This document shows positions 10,641 to 23,332 of a stretch of DNA of 64,000 nucleotides, one piece after another. The stretch spans positions 8,979,758 to 9,043,757 of the forward strand of contig CM055730.1 of assembly GCA_029465975.1 (NCBI GenBank). The letters are read 5' to 3'. The translations under genes were made by a program, and so were the position numbers. The DNA comes from Dallia pectoralis (Eukaryota; Chordata; Actinopteri; Esociformes; Umbridae). The notes below the pieces were generated by a model that made no database searches, was not told the DNA's origin, and saw nothing but the letters and a program-made list of their open reading frames with translations. How positions within the stretch are numbered: the first letter of the stretch is position 1; every line of letters starts with the position of its first letter.

Positions 10641-13600
10641 CTTCGCTGACATTGATTAACTTTTTATAAATACGCCATTAATAAGATATTTCTTTCCCTG
10701 AACATACAACTACACTCCAATCATTTTCTACTTCTACTTTTCATTTATTTTGGGGTTGCTTAATAATCCCGACCAATCATATCCCATTGTTATGGCCTCA
10801 GAGAGCATGACCTCTAATGAATGTTACCACGGTTACCTTTCAGGTCATGGAGCGGTGCTGCACACAAACTTGGCGCCATGGTTACGGACGCCATGGTAAT
10901 GGAAGATTTGACCCTTTCAGTTTCAGTGAAAATAAATGGCTGACATGGTGATGGATAAGGTTATCTCACTCTTTGTCCAGCTTTTCTTTATCTTTTTTTG
11001 TCTAAACAATGCATGCCAGTAAAGTCTCCTAGAAGAGTAAGAACTCCAGGCAGTATCGATCTGTCCGAACTCTTGGGTCAATCGTCCCTTTTTAGTTGTT
11101 TCAAAGAAGACTTGGAAATTGTAGATATAGTAGCCTTTTTTGTCCTGTTGCCAGATTAATTAAATGTCTCTAGAAACATCCTGTCTTTGTCGATGTGTCA
11201 CCCAATCACAGCCTTTTGTGGTGCTTTCCATTCAGCTCTCAAGGGCCACCCAAATGTTAACCAAATCCAATGTGATACTCCCCTGCTGAACAGCCATAAT
11301 GTCAGCTTAAGACATCGTCTAGACGCGTTAGAATGGCGTATAACGGCATTCTTAAAAACCTCTACGAGGTCACATGACGAATCACAGTGATCAGGTGAAA
11401 AGATGACTCATGAAAACGATGAATGCATCACACGATCAAACTGTTGAATCACATGAGCCCGTTAATTCGAATTTCAATAAAACGTATGTGATTTGTTTTG
11501 ATTGTATACATTATTTCTGTTCCCCTGTGAGTTGTAATGGAGATGCATGAATGTGGTAGAATCTGCTGTTGCATAACGTTGTTATAAGTAGGGAATATAG
11601 CATGGATTTATATAGAACGCTGTTTGGATTTGAGCTCAGTTGAGTGGGAGCCCTCACAACTATCTGTGTAGTGACTTCTAAGCTACTATGTGACTTTTCC
11701 CGCATGGTTTGTGCCACCATTGAAAGCGTCTTCGTAGCCTTTTAGCTGAAATCGATGGAAAATCAATGAAGGGTGGTTTTTGATTTATTTTAATCTTGAA
11801 CCTTTCAAGTGAAGAGAATTGAAGTTTGATGATATGATTTCCATCCAAGCCATTGATGAATGTAGATCAATTATTTGATGTAGCGCTGAAAGTGAAGAAA
11901 ATGTGTCTACATTTTCTAGCGACGCTCTCTGTTTATGATTTCACAGGACAAAGTAAATAGATGTTTTGGTCTGAGAGCAATGAGGTAAAAAAAACAAGTA
12001 GAACGTGCACATACTCACTTGGTTGCTTGATAATCTTAAAACGATGCCAACTGAATACTGAACTAATACTGAGATGATGCTATCTGACAACAGACAAGCA
12101 ACAGGACTGAGATGAAAGCCAGAAACAAAATGCTGCCACACTATAATATCAAAATAACATCAACCACAATTTATACATTTTCCTGACGCCTTCAATCTAA
12201 ATAACTAACAGGCTTCATGTGTAATTGTTTTAATATAAGTACTTCTTATTCCCTCTATAGTGAAATGTGCTCGGATGACCGCTGCCTTCAATTCTTTTCG
12301 CAAAAATATCTTTACAACATTATTTGGACCCTAATTTTTTGACTCAAAACAAATGCACGGCAATATTCATACAACTATGCCTTCTGAATAGTAACTGTAA
12401 AGGACCCAATCATTTGAATCCCAGAAGTTAATTACAGGTTGTTCATCTCTTAAATGTACAACAACACATCATTATTCCCAGCCTGACAATCCATGTGTTT
12501 ATTCCAAACATATTAGTTGACCCCACATTCAGTGTTTGTATTCTCCAAGTGCGTTGGTACCCCCGTCTTCATCCCAGTAAAGATAAGACTGACGAGGTTT
12601 GCATCGGGGCAAAGTAAAAGGCGCCGACAAAAGCTTCACCTTGTCACTCCGTGAAAAACAAGACGCTGTGATCAGATGTCTAGGAAAACGGATGTTCAGC
12701 TCTCCCGTGTCAAACGCTGAAAGACCTTTGTCCTGCTCCGATTGGCTCTGCCGTCGCTGGCGGATCCGTTTAACGGCTCGGTATTAAAAATGAATCAGGG
12801 CGTGATCAATGCAACGATCAAGCTTCACTGGCCCCGTGTTCCCCGCTGTTATCTGAAGAGTGCCTGGCCGACAGAGAACGATTACATTAATAATAATCAT
12901 TTTAATATTTTAAACTTTCTCAGTAGGACTGATGGTGTTTTCCCATCACCCATTCCATTACACACAGGCATAAACAGGGCATAAAGACCACTGCTACGTT
13001 GGCGGCTGAGAATATCCGGAATGTATCATCTTTGTAAAACGATTCCAGTCCGGGGCAGGTACGTGCACAGCATTCCAGCCATATGTGAGACCCGGGGCAG
13101 CAAGAGGAAGCCATAATTGCAGAAGAGCAGGAAGACATCATATATGAGGGGAGAGATCATAGCTGTTTTGGCCGGTTTGGTTACAAGGGCGACCGTAGAA
13201 AAATGCATGATTCATAGGTGCAATATAAAATAAAGACAAAGTGTTTGGGGGGATTCTGTGCATTCTACTTAGTTTGTAATTGAGCCGAGTGGCTAATCAC
13301 TGAAGAACGACAGCTAAAAATGGCTGGCTAAAGATGAAAAAATATTGACATCACGATTACAACCAATTTCAAACCTCCTCATATCAACATCCATCACCCA
13401 CAAAATCCGCCGCATTTCTCTGAGTGTATCAGTGGAAATGGCCAGAGAAAAACTGATGAATATTAGATTAAAACAAACGGAATTGCACTTCGGATGAAGG
13501 AATGCCCGGCGTGGTTTTGTATCTGGGGAACGTGCGGCAACTTGTGGCATTCACTCTGCAGGTATGGATTTAAGCTCAGATGTGACGCAGACGTAATGGA

Positions 13601-15185
13601 TAGTGTTACGGCAAACAGCAGACAGGTCAAGGTCACCGGTCAGAACCGATGGTATGCTTAAACAGGCTGTGATGCTACATAATATGCTAATATATTGGCT
13701 CTGAGGAATATGTGGACTTAGCGGATTAGGAGGACATAATGGATTACAGTATATATCTGAGCGGCAGAATCACATTCGCCCACCTGCTTGATATTCCCTC
13801 GTATTCCACATGTATTTGGACGAGGGAAATAATGCACAATTTTGCGTGGTTACAATTCAAATGTTCCCAGATTTCGGCCGATGTTATTCTGTGTAACATT
13901 GTAACAGTCTCAACTGTGTTTGTTATTTATTTGTCTTCTTCTTCTGTGCTTGCTATCTTGGGGATGCTTCCAGGCAGTCCATGTCACGTTGACAGGCCGA
14001 GGTGCAAACATGTCCGCTGAAAGCGTTGGCAGACCTCCTGGTCCCCACAGACGCCCTGGTGACAGAATTGGGGGAGAAAGGAGCGCGGTTGGATTAAAAG
14101 AGCTCCTCGACTGTCACTTGTGAGGAGAATCTCCTGTAATTTATTTTATCGAGGCTTGGAACAATTCTTTAGCGCCTAGAAATTCGACAAAAGCCAGGCT
14201 GGACTATGGCGTCTGGTTTTGACGAGTTGTTGTACTTCCATTATGTTAAATACGCTTGTCTTCCTCTTGAAGATGACAAAGTAATAACGGTCACTCGAAA
14301 CGACATCACTGAGGTATTATTCCTGCCGTGTCGCTGAGCACTGAAGACGGCGCAACAGCCACCCCGAACGGCTATCTAATTAACTCTCCCCCTATCGAGA
14401 CAGCTGGTCTGTAGTTGCACACTGCCGTGGAATGAGACGAGTCGACACAGTAGGGGAAGCAATCTGTGAGGAAGTCTGAATACAGCAGCAGCAGCGGCGG
14501 ACTCCGTGATAGATGATCTGACAGTTACGATGTGGTAATTCTAGAGAAGTCTTCCATTCACGGCCTTCCTTCCCGGTGAGGTACATGTCAGAGCTGAGAA
14601 ACTCGTTGAACGTTCAGTGCAAAGTGGCGTCGTTGTTCAACAAATCCATTGACTTTTGAAAAATAATAAGCGTTTTAGTGTGTGAAAGATGACAGAACAA
14701 AGTGTGAGGGATGTAGATTGGGTGATAACATGCTGGGCACATTATGGATAAGCTAGTACGCTAGCAGAACACGGTGATATTCATAAATTCATTGCTGACA
14801 AAATGTGATAACGTTTATTGTACACTTCTTTCTGTGGTAAATGTGAGTGTGTGAATGTATCTGAACTGTCTACAATACCTGGCAACATTAAACACCATCA
14901 CAGGTGTATCTTCCCAAAGTGTATGAGAAGAGTCAAGTAAAGTTCAATTTTAGAATTGTCTGGTCAGACATTCACTACCATGGCATTTTCACACCAGTTT
15001 ACTCTTTCTTAACATTTTTCAAGGTCTGCTGTTATCTCTGGGGGACTTCTGTCAGAACAGCAGTTTCTGAGCGGCATGGAGTGACTAGGGCACTGGACTA
15101 AATAGAGAAAATTAGTGTGTTAAGAAGTTGCAGGAAGGAACTCAGCCTGATGTTAATAAAATAACATTGAGAATACATACTTTAG
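10641..15185. other. Unique intergenic sequence, no gene seen
   Basis: About 4.5 kb of mostly repeat-free sequence with several short open stretches (for example 12599-12787, 13739-14020) that lack homology and consistent splice sites. Some parts (12750-12990, 14020-14600) have the balanced composition expected of non-coding regulatory DNA, but nothing specific can be called. Confidence 0.45.
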
Positions 15186-15335
15186 TTACGGTATGCATGT
15201 ACGGCCTGGGTCACTGAGAATACTATAGTTATGTATGTAACATGTCACTGGGAATACTATAGTTACGATATGTAACATCTGGGTCACTGGGAATACTATA
15301 GTTATGTATGTAACATCTGGGTCACTGGGAAAATA
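15186..15335. repeat. Degenerate tandem repeat, 3-4 copies
   Basis: Imperfect units of about 45-50 bp sharing GGGTCACTGGGAATACTATA and GTTATGTATGTAACAT. Confidence 0.8.
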
Positions 15336-18300
15336 GACAAGCAACACTAAAAGAACGTCTCCAAAATTAACAATTAGTGTAACCATCCGACATGACAAGT
15401 CATTATGATATTATTGATTCTCAGATGACATGTAATGGCTTGTCCCTTCCAATTCAGCGATATTTCTCCCAATTTTCTCCATGTCGCGCCTGCTATTCAG
15501 CCAGAATGCTGAATCTGTGGGGTGTTCTGAGTGTGTAATTAACCTGAGCTTGTGACCTTGAAAGACAATGGCTACCACAGCCAGACCTGTGATTGATTGA
15601 GAGGCTTGGTCATTAGCCGAGCCAGAACCTCGCTAACACATCAGAAGTGCTCGTTGTCACCTTAGAGCCGGGGGAACAGAGGTGGGGCCGGTGGGGAGGA
15701 TGTATTAAAAATAGTGCTCTGGCTGGAGGTGCTAAGTGACAGTCGGCCCAGAGACAACCTTTCCTCTTCTGTGGCTGCTTCATTATTAATGGTACATGTC
15801 CCCTGTACGTAGTTACACCTTTCACTGAGGTGACGCGACATCCAGTTTCATACATCTCCCACGATAATATCCGATGAATGGCGCTGGTGGTGGTGATTTA
15901 AAAAGGAGCCTAGATCCCGTGTCACGTGAAGAGATCAATGTTCCCAGAGGGTCCTGGTGTATGCGTGGTCTACGCCCCATTAGATCGGGCTAGAGATGTT
16001 TAGACATTTACCACAGAACTCGTCTTCAGTTACAGGAGTCGGAGAACAGAGTGCGCCATCAAACACTTGCTGAGATTTTGTTTTCACTTGAGCCGATGAG
16101 CCAGATCCAGCTATCAGTAGTGATTTAATGGCGCAATCAGCCGCCTGTCACATTTGATTGATGTCTGCCATCAGGAAGCTGACAAGTGATTCTCCACCAC
16201 CTGGTCGTCCAAAAAAAACATTTTTTTCTTTCGACATATTTATTGGAACGAAGAGAATAGTTGGTAAATACCAACTGAGGTTGGTTTACTTTTAAATTAA
16301 AAAAAAAATGTATGACCGATATTTACCAAATTTTATGCTTTTGGTTTAAGTAGAACAACCTCTACTGTTTATTTAGGAGTTGAGCAACTTCTACATTTCA
16401 TACTGAAGTATCTGCACTGAATTTTAACAACACATTATTCAGCATGTATTCCATAGAAATCCCCTTAACGATTTCCTGTATTTTTTATATAAGGTACGTT
16501 TGCAAGGTAGGTAACATGCCGGAACTTTTTGAATGTTACCTTTTGTTTTTTCATTCAGGCAGTTGATAATATGACATACAGAAATACTTTCTGAACTGCA
16601 GATTCGGGAAGACCGTATTTATGCAGAAGTTCGCCTTGACATTTTTCTTGTCAGAACTGAAATTGCAAGAAAATAATATGTGTTGTGGTTCCCTCTGCTT
16701 GTTCAGATCCATAATAGTCAATGTTATTTATCTTTGGGTCAGAGAACATTGTGGAGTTTGGCGATATTGAGGTGGTGAGGTGAATAACTATAATGTCAAA
16801 CCTATTGTGTCTGTTTTGACAGACAATATTTTCTTGTTTTTCTTTATTTTCTTTCTAGAAGTAGAGAATACAAACCTCTTGCAAAGTTTATATTTTTATC
16901 GTTAAAAGGAAATAAATAAAAAAATTACAGAGATGTGTCTACACAACCTCAGCCATTTTTTCCAACAAACTAATTACGAATGATTTCAAGTATTTACTCA
17001 CATCTCGGTAGGAGATCTCATTATCATCAAACATAGAAGCCCATATTTTAAAGAAAATATTTCTCTTTTGAGGTATAGGTTGACAGAGGCATAGGTTGAT
17101 ATCATAGAACATATCATAGAAACCATTTATATGGCTTGCTACGTTGTGCCTCGCTTGAGAACGGGAAATTAGGACAATCCACGTCTTTGAGCATTAAGAA
17201 ATACTTCGCTGTTTCTGATATGTGTATTCAAAAATCCCCAATAGCCCTCAAAAACTCAACAGCTCCATCATATAGCCATATAAACAGCCAAGAAAGTCAT
17301 GCTCTACCCTGCCACAGCATTCAGCAAAATATATTTTTCACGCCATAATTACCTGAAAAGTCAGCTGATGTTGTTTTGTTCACATGCTAGTCTTGGGCGG
17401 TACTTGCCAATCTGGGAGCCGTAGTCCTCCAGTCATGTTTACCAATCCATCATCATCCATGTCAATATAACAACCTCCTCTAGAGTTCACCTCGTTTAGT
17501 GACATGTGAAAGTGTGAGAGATTGTAGGCATTTATTTTATTCAGCTTGCTCATCCTGGGTGAGACGGATGATTACTAAGGGCTTCTTGAATAATGTCTAA
17601 AGCGTTAACCTGAGGGGCGACTGGCACTTGGGTTTGCACCCGTCTGGCATTTATCATATATGTGTATGTCTCTTACATATCATTTGTGCTAAAACGATAC
17701 CTGCTGCTGCACCACTGTGCACTGTCCGCAAAACAGACCCGAACTATCTCTAAAATGAACTCTCGGGAAACTACATATCTTTGATTTTCCGTCATCTAAG
17801 TTTGTTATAATAAATCAACAATGGTTTTACAAGTGGCTGCAAATGAACAAATATGGATTGTTATCATTTCAAATGGACTGATGTGAACAAACTGCATGGA
17901 AAACAGTAGCCTGTTAAAAACACATGCACGCACAGGGCGAACAAAGAACATTCATTAACAAAAGAAACACAAAAACAACTAGACATGACAACACTAGCTG
18001 CAACAATTGGCTTATGCCAAACCAAGTCCGACAAGACTCACTGGGAAATGAGAAACTTAAATAAGGACAGCGATTAAGGAAAAAGGTGAGGGCAATAAAC
18101 AATGAAACAAGTGTCCATTGTTGGATTGCTGGGCCAGGACACGACAACTTGGCACAGTGCGTAAACATGGTCATAGCTTTGCATAAATACAATACAAACA
18201 TTCATATTGATAAATTACACACGTGGCATATAAACGCGCTAAAGCTTTGAGATTTGAGATTTGTGCGCTGGCTCGCAGGATAAATGAGTACCCTGATCTT

Positions 18301-18699
18301 TAACATAGATAGTCAGATGACTTAACTTTGAGAAAGTGCACAGCATGAACAGTTGGACACTGTGACATAAGGCGTCAAGCATTTTCCTATATTTTTCTTG
18401 GCTAATCACTCCTGTTATCCATGACTCTACATGTGCGGGCTCAGACTGCTGACCAAACACACAAGACCACTATCCACCTCTAACAGTTACCATTTCATTC
18501 CAGTTTCTGTATGTCGACTAAAGCCTTTCTGTATGTAAGAGCACGGTGACTATGCAGATGACCACAGAGGGGCAGTATCCTGTGCTAACCAACCATGGAG
18601 TCAATTTTCCCATGTCAGACTCGTCCTCTTTCAAGCGGGAACCTAGTAACTGAGGCACAACTGGAGCACTTCCTGATCATTCGCGCGGCTGCGTGGTAA
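15336..18699. other. Unique intergenic sequence, no gene seen
   Basis: Repeat-poor sequence. The part 15420-16200 is GC-balanced and word-rich like conserved non-coding DNA; 16200-17350 is very AT-rich. No exon homology on either strand. Confidence 0.45.
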
Positions 18700-19260
18700 T
18701 ACCAGGTAGCTTGTTAGTAAATGGAATGCATTTACAATTTGATTAGTGAAAGCAGTCTTGGATAAATTGCCCTATCAATGATTGTTTTGATTGGCAATCA
18801 GGATCATCCTAAAACCAGAATAGCAACCTTTCCAACATTGGATCTGGTTAATGAATAGTCATTTACATCTGACTGATTATGAGCCAAATATTTCCCACCC
18901 ACATAATTGGCCCACTTTGCTTTTGGCAATTTAATTAGCTAAGTGCCAGAAACTCTGATTGTGTTCCTCTCGCCAGACTCTGTGACATGATGGATGTGCC
19001 GGGCGCTGTGCATTAGGCAATCTAATTACTGTGTAACCAAACACTCAAATGCAAACAACATTTGGTGTCATACTTGATATTGAGAGGCTTTCAAAACTAA
19101 TGTGCTGTCAATTACAGACGTGTCACAATAAAAATAGTCAAATGAATAGTTAATGAAGCTAGGCTATATTCTCTCTTTAATAGCTTTTGTTAATTAAAGC
19201 AATTTTGTAATTTCAATAGTTAATTAGCAGTTGTCTTGTGGGAACATAATATCCAGGCTT
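18700..19260. promoter_or_regulatory. Candidate homeodomain-rich enhancer/CNE
   Basis: A non-repetitive block with a cluster of homeodomain-type cores: TTTAATTAGCTAAG, ATCTAATTACTG, GTTAATTAAAGC and AGTTAATTAGCAG within about 320 bp, plus TGTCAATTACAG. Motif clustering and composition resemble developmental enhancers in gene deserts. Inference only. Confidence 0.3.
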
Positions 19261-19775
19261 TAAAAGTTTATGCTTAGATCATATCTACCTTTGCCAGAGT
19301 CTGAAAAAATATGAATTTCGTATATGGTTGTTAGTTACTAGACAGGGATTTCTAAGATTTAAGATAATATTTTGATATCAAATGTACAGAATCTAATCTT
19401 TATTAGAAGTGACTATCAATCACTTAGAATGTAATCAGGACCACAGAATTCCACTTAGATTGGATCCATAATCCTGTAAATTATTTAACATGTTTTTCCT
19501 ATCCTCAAAATGTTGCAATTTTCTTGGACCAAATTCAGTACCTAGCAACAACAGAAGCAGAAGTTACTAAATAAATCCACTGACACTCCAAACCTTGGCA
19601 CCATGATTCTTTGTGTTTAAACAAGGCATCTCATTCCAGCTACCCCGTCAGGCACTGCAGTTGCTGTGCAAATCCGGAATGACACCACAGGGTTTTGCAT
19701 ATTTACATAAACACTTGCCATGCCAGTGGATTTGTGGTGGAATGAGAGGATTGAGTGGTGAGCGATTGTGCGGTG
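19261..19775. other. Intergenic, nothing recognised
   Basis: AT-rich unique sequence leading into the 60-bp array. Confidence 0.4.
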
Positions 19776-20748
19776 AGCTGGCAATGAGGTGAGGTCTGTA
19801 ACAGGGTTAGTTAGACTAGTGTTTGTTACACTGTCCTCTGGTAATGAGGTGAGGTCTGTAACAAGGTTAGCTAGACCACTGTTTGTTACACTGTCCTCTG
19901 GTAATGAGGTGAGGTCTGTAACAAGGTTAGCTAGACTAGTGTTTGTTACACTGTCCTCTGGTAATGAGGTGAGGTCTGTAACAAGGTTAGCTAAACTAGT
20001 GTTTGTTACACTGTCCTCTGGTAATGAGGTGAGGTCTGTAACAAGGTTAGCTAGACTAGTGTTTGTTACACTGTCCTCTGGTAATGAGGTGAGGTCTGTA
20101 ACAAGGTTAGCTAAACTAGTGTTTGTTACACTGTCCTCTGGTAATGTGGTGAGGTCTGTAACAAGGTTAGCTAGACTAGTGTTTGTTACACTGTCCTCTG
20201 GTAATGAGGTGAGGTCTGTAACAAGGTTAGCTAAACTAGTGTTTGTTACACTGTCCTCTGGTAATGTGGTGAGGTCTGTAACAAGGTTAGCTAGACTAGT
20301 GTTTGTTACACTGTCCTCTGGTAATGAGGTGAGGTCTGTAACAAGGTTAGCTAGACTAGTGTTTGTTACACTGTCCTCTGGTAATGAGGTGAGGTCTGTA
20401 ACAGGGTTAGCCAGACTAGTGTTTATTACACTGTCCTCTGGTAAGGAGGTGAGGTCTGTAACAAGGTTAGCTAGACTAGTGTTTGTTACACTGTCCTCTG
20501 GTAATGAGGTGAGGTCTATAACAGGGTTAGCTAGACTAGTGTTTGTTACACTGTCCTCTGGTAATGTGGTGAGGTCTGTAACAAGGTTAGCTAGACTAGT
20601 GTTTGTTACACTGTCCTCTGGTAATGAGGTGAGGTCTGTAACAAGGTTAGCTAAACTAGTGTTTGTTACACTGTCCTCTGGTAATGAGGTGAGGTCTGTA
20701 ACAGGGTTAGTTAGACTGGTGTTTATTACACTGTCCTCTGGTAATGAG
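19776..20748. repeat. 60-bp minisatellite, 16 copies, no indels
   Basis: Sixteen units of exactly 60 bp with core GAGGTGAGGTCTGTAACAAG, GTTAGCTAGACTAGTGTTTG and TTACACTGTCCTCTGGTAAT. Differences are point changes at a few recurrent sites (AGACTAG/AAACTAG, AATGAGG/AATGTGG, CAAGG/CAGGG). As 60 is divisible by three, one frame stays open for about 345 codons; there is no start context or homology to support a protein. Confidence 0.97.
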
Positions 20749-21689
20749 AACTGGATTGCTCTGACTTCCCTGTCTTTGTGCTGTTTCTACTATCTCAGTC
20801 ACACTGCTGCGTTGGCCCTCTACAGTGACTCATAGTTTCAGGCTTTGAATTAGGAACTGTTGTCACAGTCGCTTTTTCCCGATCCTCAAAAGATTTCCCT
20901 CTGCTGACAAATGACCCTGCACAGGTTGCTTTTTAAGTGCCAAAACCATGTCAGAAGTGTCAGGCTGGCTTATGTTTCATTTCGGTGAATGAGAATGTTG
21001 AATCTGTCATGGGCTGTGACAGTACATGATATGAGACCATAATGGGTTTGCGTGAGGTTTTGGTCTAGCAATAGTAGGGTAGCGTAGGGAGTAGTAGAGA
21101 GGGAGGTTATGTAGTATGGCTTGAATCCAAAAAATATATATATTTCCAAAATATAAACATTTTATTACTGAAGAGAATAAAAAACACTTTCACTATTTAA
21201 GAATTAATTAATTCTACTAATTTCATATGCGACAACCGCTGGGCGACAGTTCAACGTGTAAAGCTGTCAGATATCAATACTTGGTTTTAAAAGCCTAGTT
21301 GGAGTACCTCTTTCATGTTAATTAAACATCAGGGGTTTGACTCCTGCATGCTCTACTAAACCGTTACCATTGATTAATAGAAAATGATTATATTGCTTGG
21401 GAGGTGCTGTAGACTGATTTATTCACACAATTATTAGGTTACTCATTCATGATACTTAATAATCATGTAAAAGGCATCTGTTCGATCTTATTTAATCCAT
21501 ATAACATTGAGTAAACACTACTAGTTAGCACTCAAATCAGAGATCAAAGATTGTCTTGCAGAGTGTCGTTCGTGTTTCTTCATACAGATGGTCATCAATA
21601 ACCTTTTTAGTTCTTGGAGTGAACCCACTGACATCCTGTGCAGACAGTGGATATCAAGGGTCTAGATGGATCTCTGTTTGGAGAACCAG
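20749..21689. other. Intergenic, nothing recognised
   Basis: Unique AT-rich sequence, no gene evidence. Confidence 0.45.
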
Positions 21690-21889
21690 GTCATTGTAAG
21701 GTTTTTATTGTTTATTTTCCCCCTCAAAGATTTCAGTTTGTTTTTCAATTGAATTGTTCACATTGTAGGCCACATTCAAGGTGGAAAACATTCTGACATG
21801 ATTTATCTCTTTTTTATCATTTTTTTAAATCATTTTTCACATCACAAAAAGCTGCCACACAGGGTGTGTAGACTTTTTATATCCACTGT
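21690..21889 (+). mobile_element. Tc1-like transposon 3' end remnant
   Basis: Contains TTTCAGTTTGTTTTTCAATT, CACATTCAAGGTGGAAAACA and TTCTGACATGATTTATCTC, ending in GTGTAGACTTTTTATATCCA (21867-21886), which I recognise as the 3' non-coding end and terminal repeat of a common fish Tc1-like family. Transposase is absent; this is a 5'-deleted copy. Confidence 0.6.
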
Positions 21890-22790
21890 TTGTGCTGTTT
21901 TTTAGAAAGGTAAGGTATTTCAAAGAGGTGTATCCTTTTCACCCCGTACTCTTGGCTTTTTGTAGTACAAACCCCAACTTGGTGGCAGACTACAAAACCA
22001 TACAACAAAACACCTGGCGACATCTCCAGGAGAAACAACAGCGATCCATCAAACTGTGTTCCCGACAAAGCCACCATGTGAGCGAGGCTCTGTGCAGCAC
22101 CCAGAAGAGGTGAAACCCCGCCGACTGCCTCGTGTTATAGTACCTAATTACTCATGAACATCTGCACGATCCAAAGATGGGGGGGGGGCAGCAGATCATG
22201 GTGAAGATAAAGCTGTAAATGTAACCAGAGAGGGAGATTCAGACTGCTGTAGACTCATCCATAATCATCCTGAAAGCATTTCCTGAAGTGACGAAAGAGA
22301 GATGTATGGTTCTGGCATGTTTTGACAAGGTTCTGTTTAAACACAGTCTGATCTGTCTTGCCAGATTAAGAATGAGAGTACTGCCACATAATACCTCGCA
22401 AGGTGTTAAGTTCTAGTCATAACATATATTATAATGGGTGACGTCCTGTGCATTATACATAATATAATCGGTGTATGGTGAAATCATTGGAAAGTAAAAA
22501 AAATGACCTGTATTCACTAATGTGTTGCAAATTCATTAATGACATTGAAAATATGTTTTATTCAATTGATTTGTTTTCATCAGGAGAAAATTTGATATTA
22601 ATATTTAATGCTTTATTAAAATGCTGTTTCAGACAGACAATGCATGTTCCTTTATTGAGACAGTGGTAAAGACAGTTTTTGCTGAATTGTCAGTAGGGTG
22701 GATAAAACCCATACAGGACATGTCCAAAAGAAGTTGCAGTCTAGACTACTGGACCGCCATGGCCACTAAATCAGATAATTTGATCACTTA
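21890..22790. other. Intergenic; open stretch without homology
   Basis: A short frame at 21892-22113 (containing NLVADYKTIQQNTWRH) has no family I recognise and abuts the Tc1-like remnant. A run of nine G lies near 22180. Nothing else is supportable. Confidence 0.4.
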
Positions 22791-22830
22791 ATTTTAGTAA
22801 CCCCAAACTTTTGAACGATAGTTTATGTAT
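22791..22830. mobile_element. Tc1-like terminal repeat relic
   Basis: ACCCCAAACTTTTGAACGAT (22799-22818) followed by AGTTTA resembles the terminal sequence at 1353-1379. Internal sequence to the left is AT-rich and not recognisable. Confidence 0.5.
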
Positions 22831-23159
22831 GATTTACATATTTAGCTTAATCCACTTATCATGAATCCAGCAGCGCTTTGATGCTCACAAAAAATGTCCT
22901 TTGTTATGATGCCCTCCAGTGGCAGGATACTGAAAGGTGTAAAGTGGTGGTGAGGCTTTCATTTAATAAATACTGCAAATTATGTACATTACCACTGTCG
23001 TACAATAGTCTTTATTTGCATTCATGATAATTGTATCCTAACTGAAAAAAAATAACATTTAGCAAAAATCTCGTTTAAAAACATATACTGGAAACACGTA
23101 TACCGGGTGCTGGCCCCTTCTGTAGTGCTGAGTTAGGAAAGGCACAAGTCTAGTACTAG
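22831..23159. other. Sequence upstream of XPO5 promoter
   Basis: AT-rich unique sequence; no divergent gene detected on the - strand. Confidence 0.4.
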
Positions 23160-23332
23160 GTGCACACCACGCCTGCGCAGCACGTTGTCTAAACACAAAG
23201 CTCTGCGCATGTGCAGCTACACGCTGTGAATTTTCAAAGCGCGTGTTGTTGAACTCATACATTCTGCAGGTGTTTTCAGTAGGGCAGTGGCACCAACTTT
23301 CATCTGATTTTCTGAACACGCTACTCAGAGTT
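23160..23332 (+). promoter_or_regulatory. xpo5: Probable XPO5 promoter and 5' UTR
   Basis: The stretch just upstream of the XPO5 ATG is locally rich in GCGC motifs. It contains TGCGCATGTGCA at 23204-23215, one mismatch from the palindromic NRF-1 consensus TGCGCATGCGCA, and a half-site-like CTGCGCAG near 23173. NRF-1 motifs are typical of TATA-less housekeeping promoters, which fits XPO5. No TATA box is evident. The transcription start is not determined; I infer it lies between about 23215 and 23320. I see no divergent gene on the opposite strand upstream, whereas POLH is the close neighbour of XPO5 in human. Confidence 0.5.

Noticed and set aside
19789..20835. 348-codon frame with 20-residue repeats
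   Set aside because: Perfect 60-bp minisatellite; no promoter, start context or homology.
21892..22113. Short open frame containing NLVADYKTIQQNTWRH as a possible exon or domesticated gene
   Set aside because: No family recognised, no convincing splice sites, and it directly follows a Tc1-like remnant.
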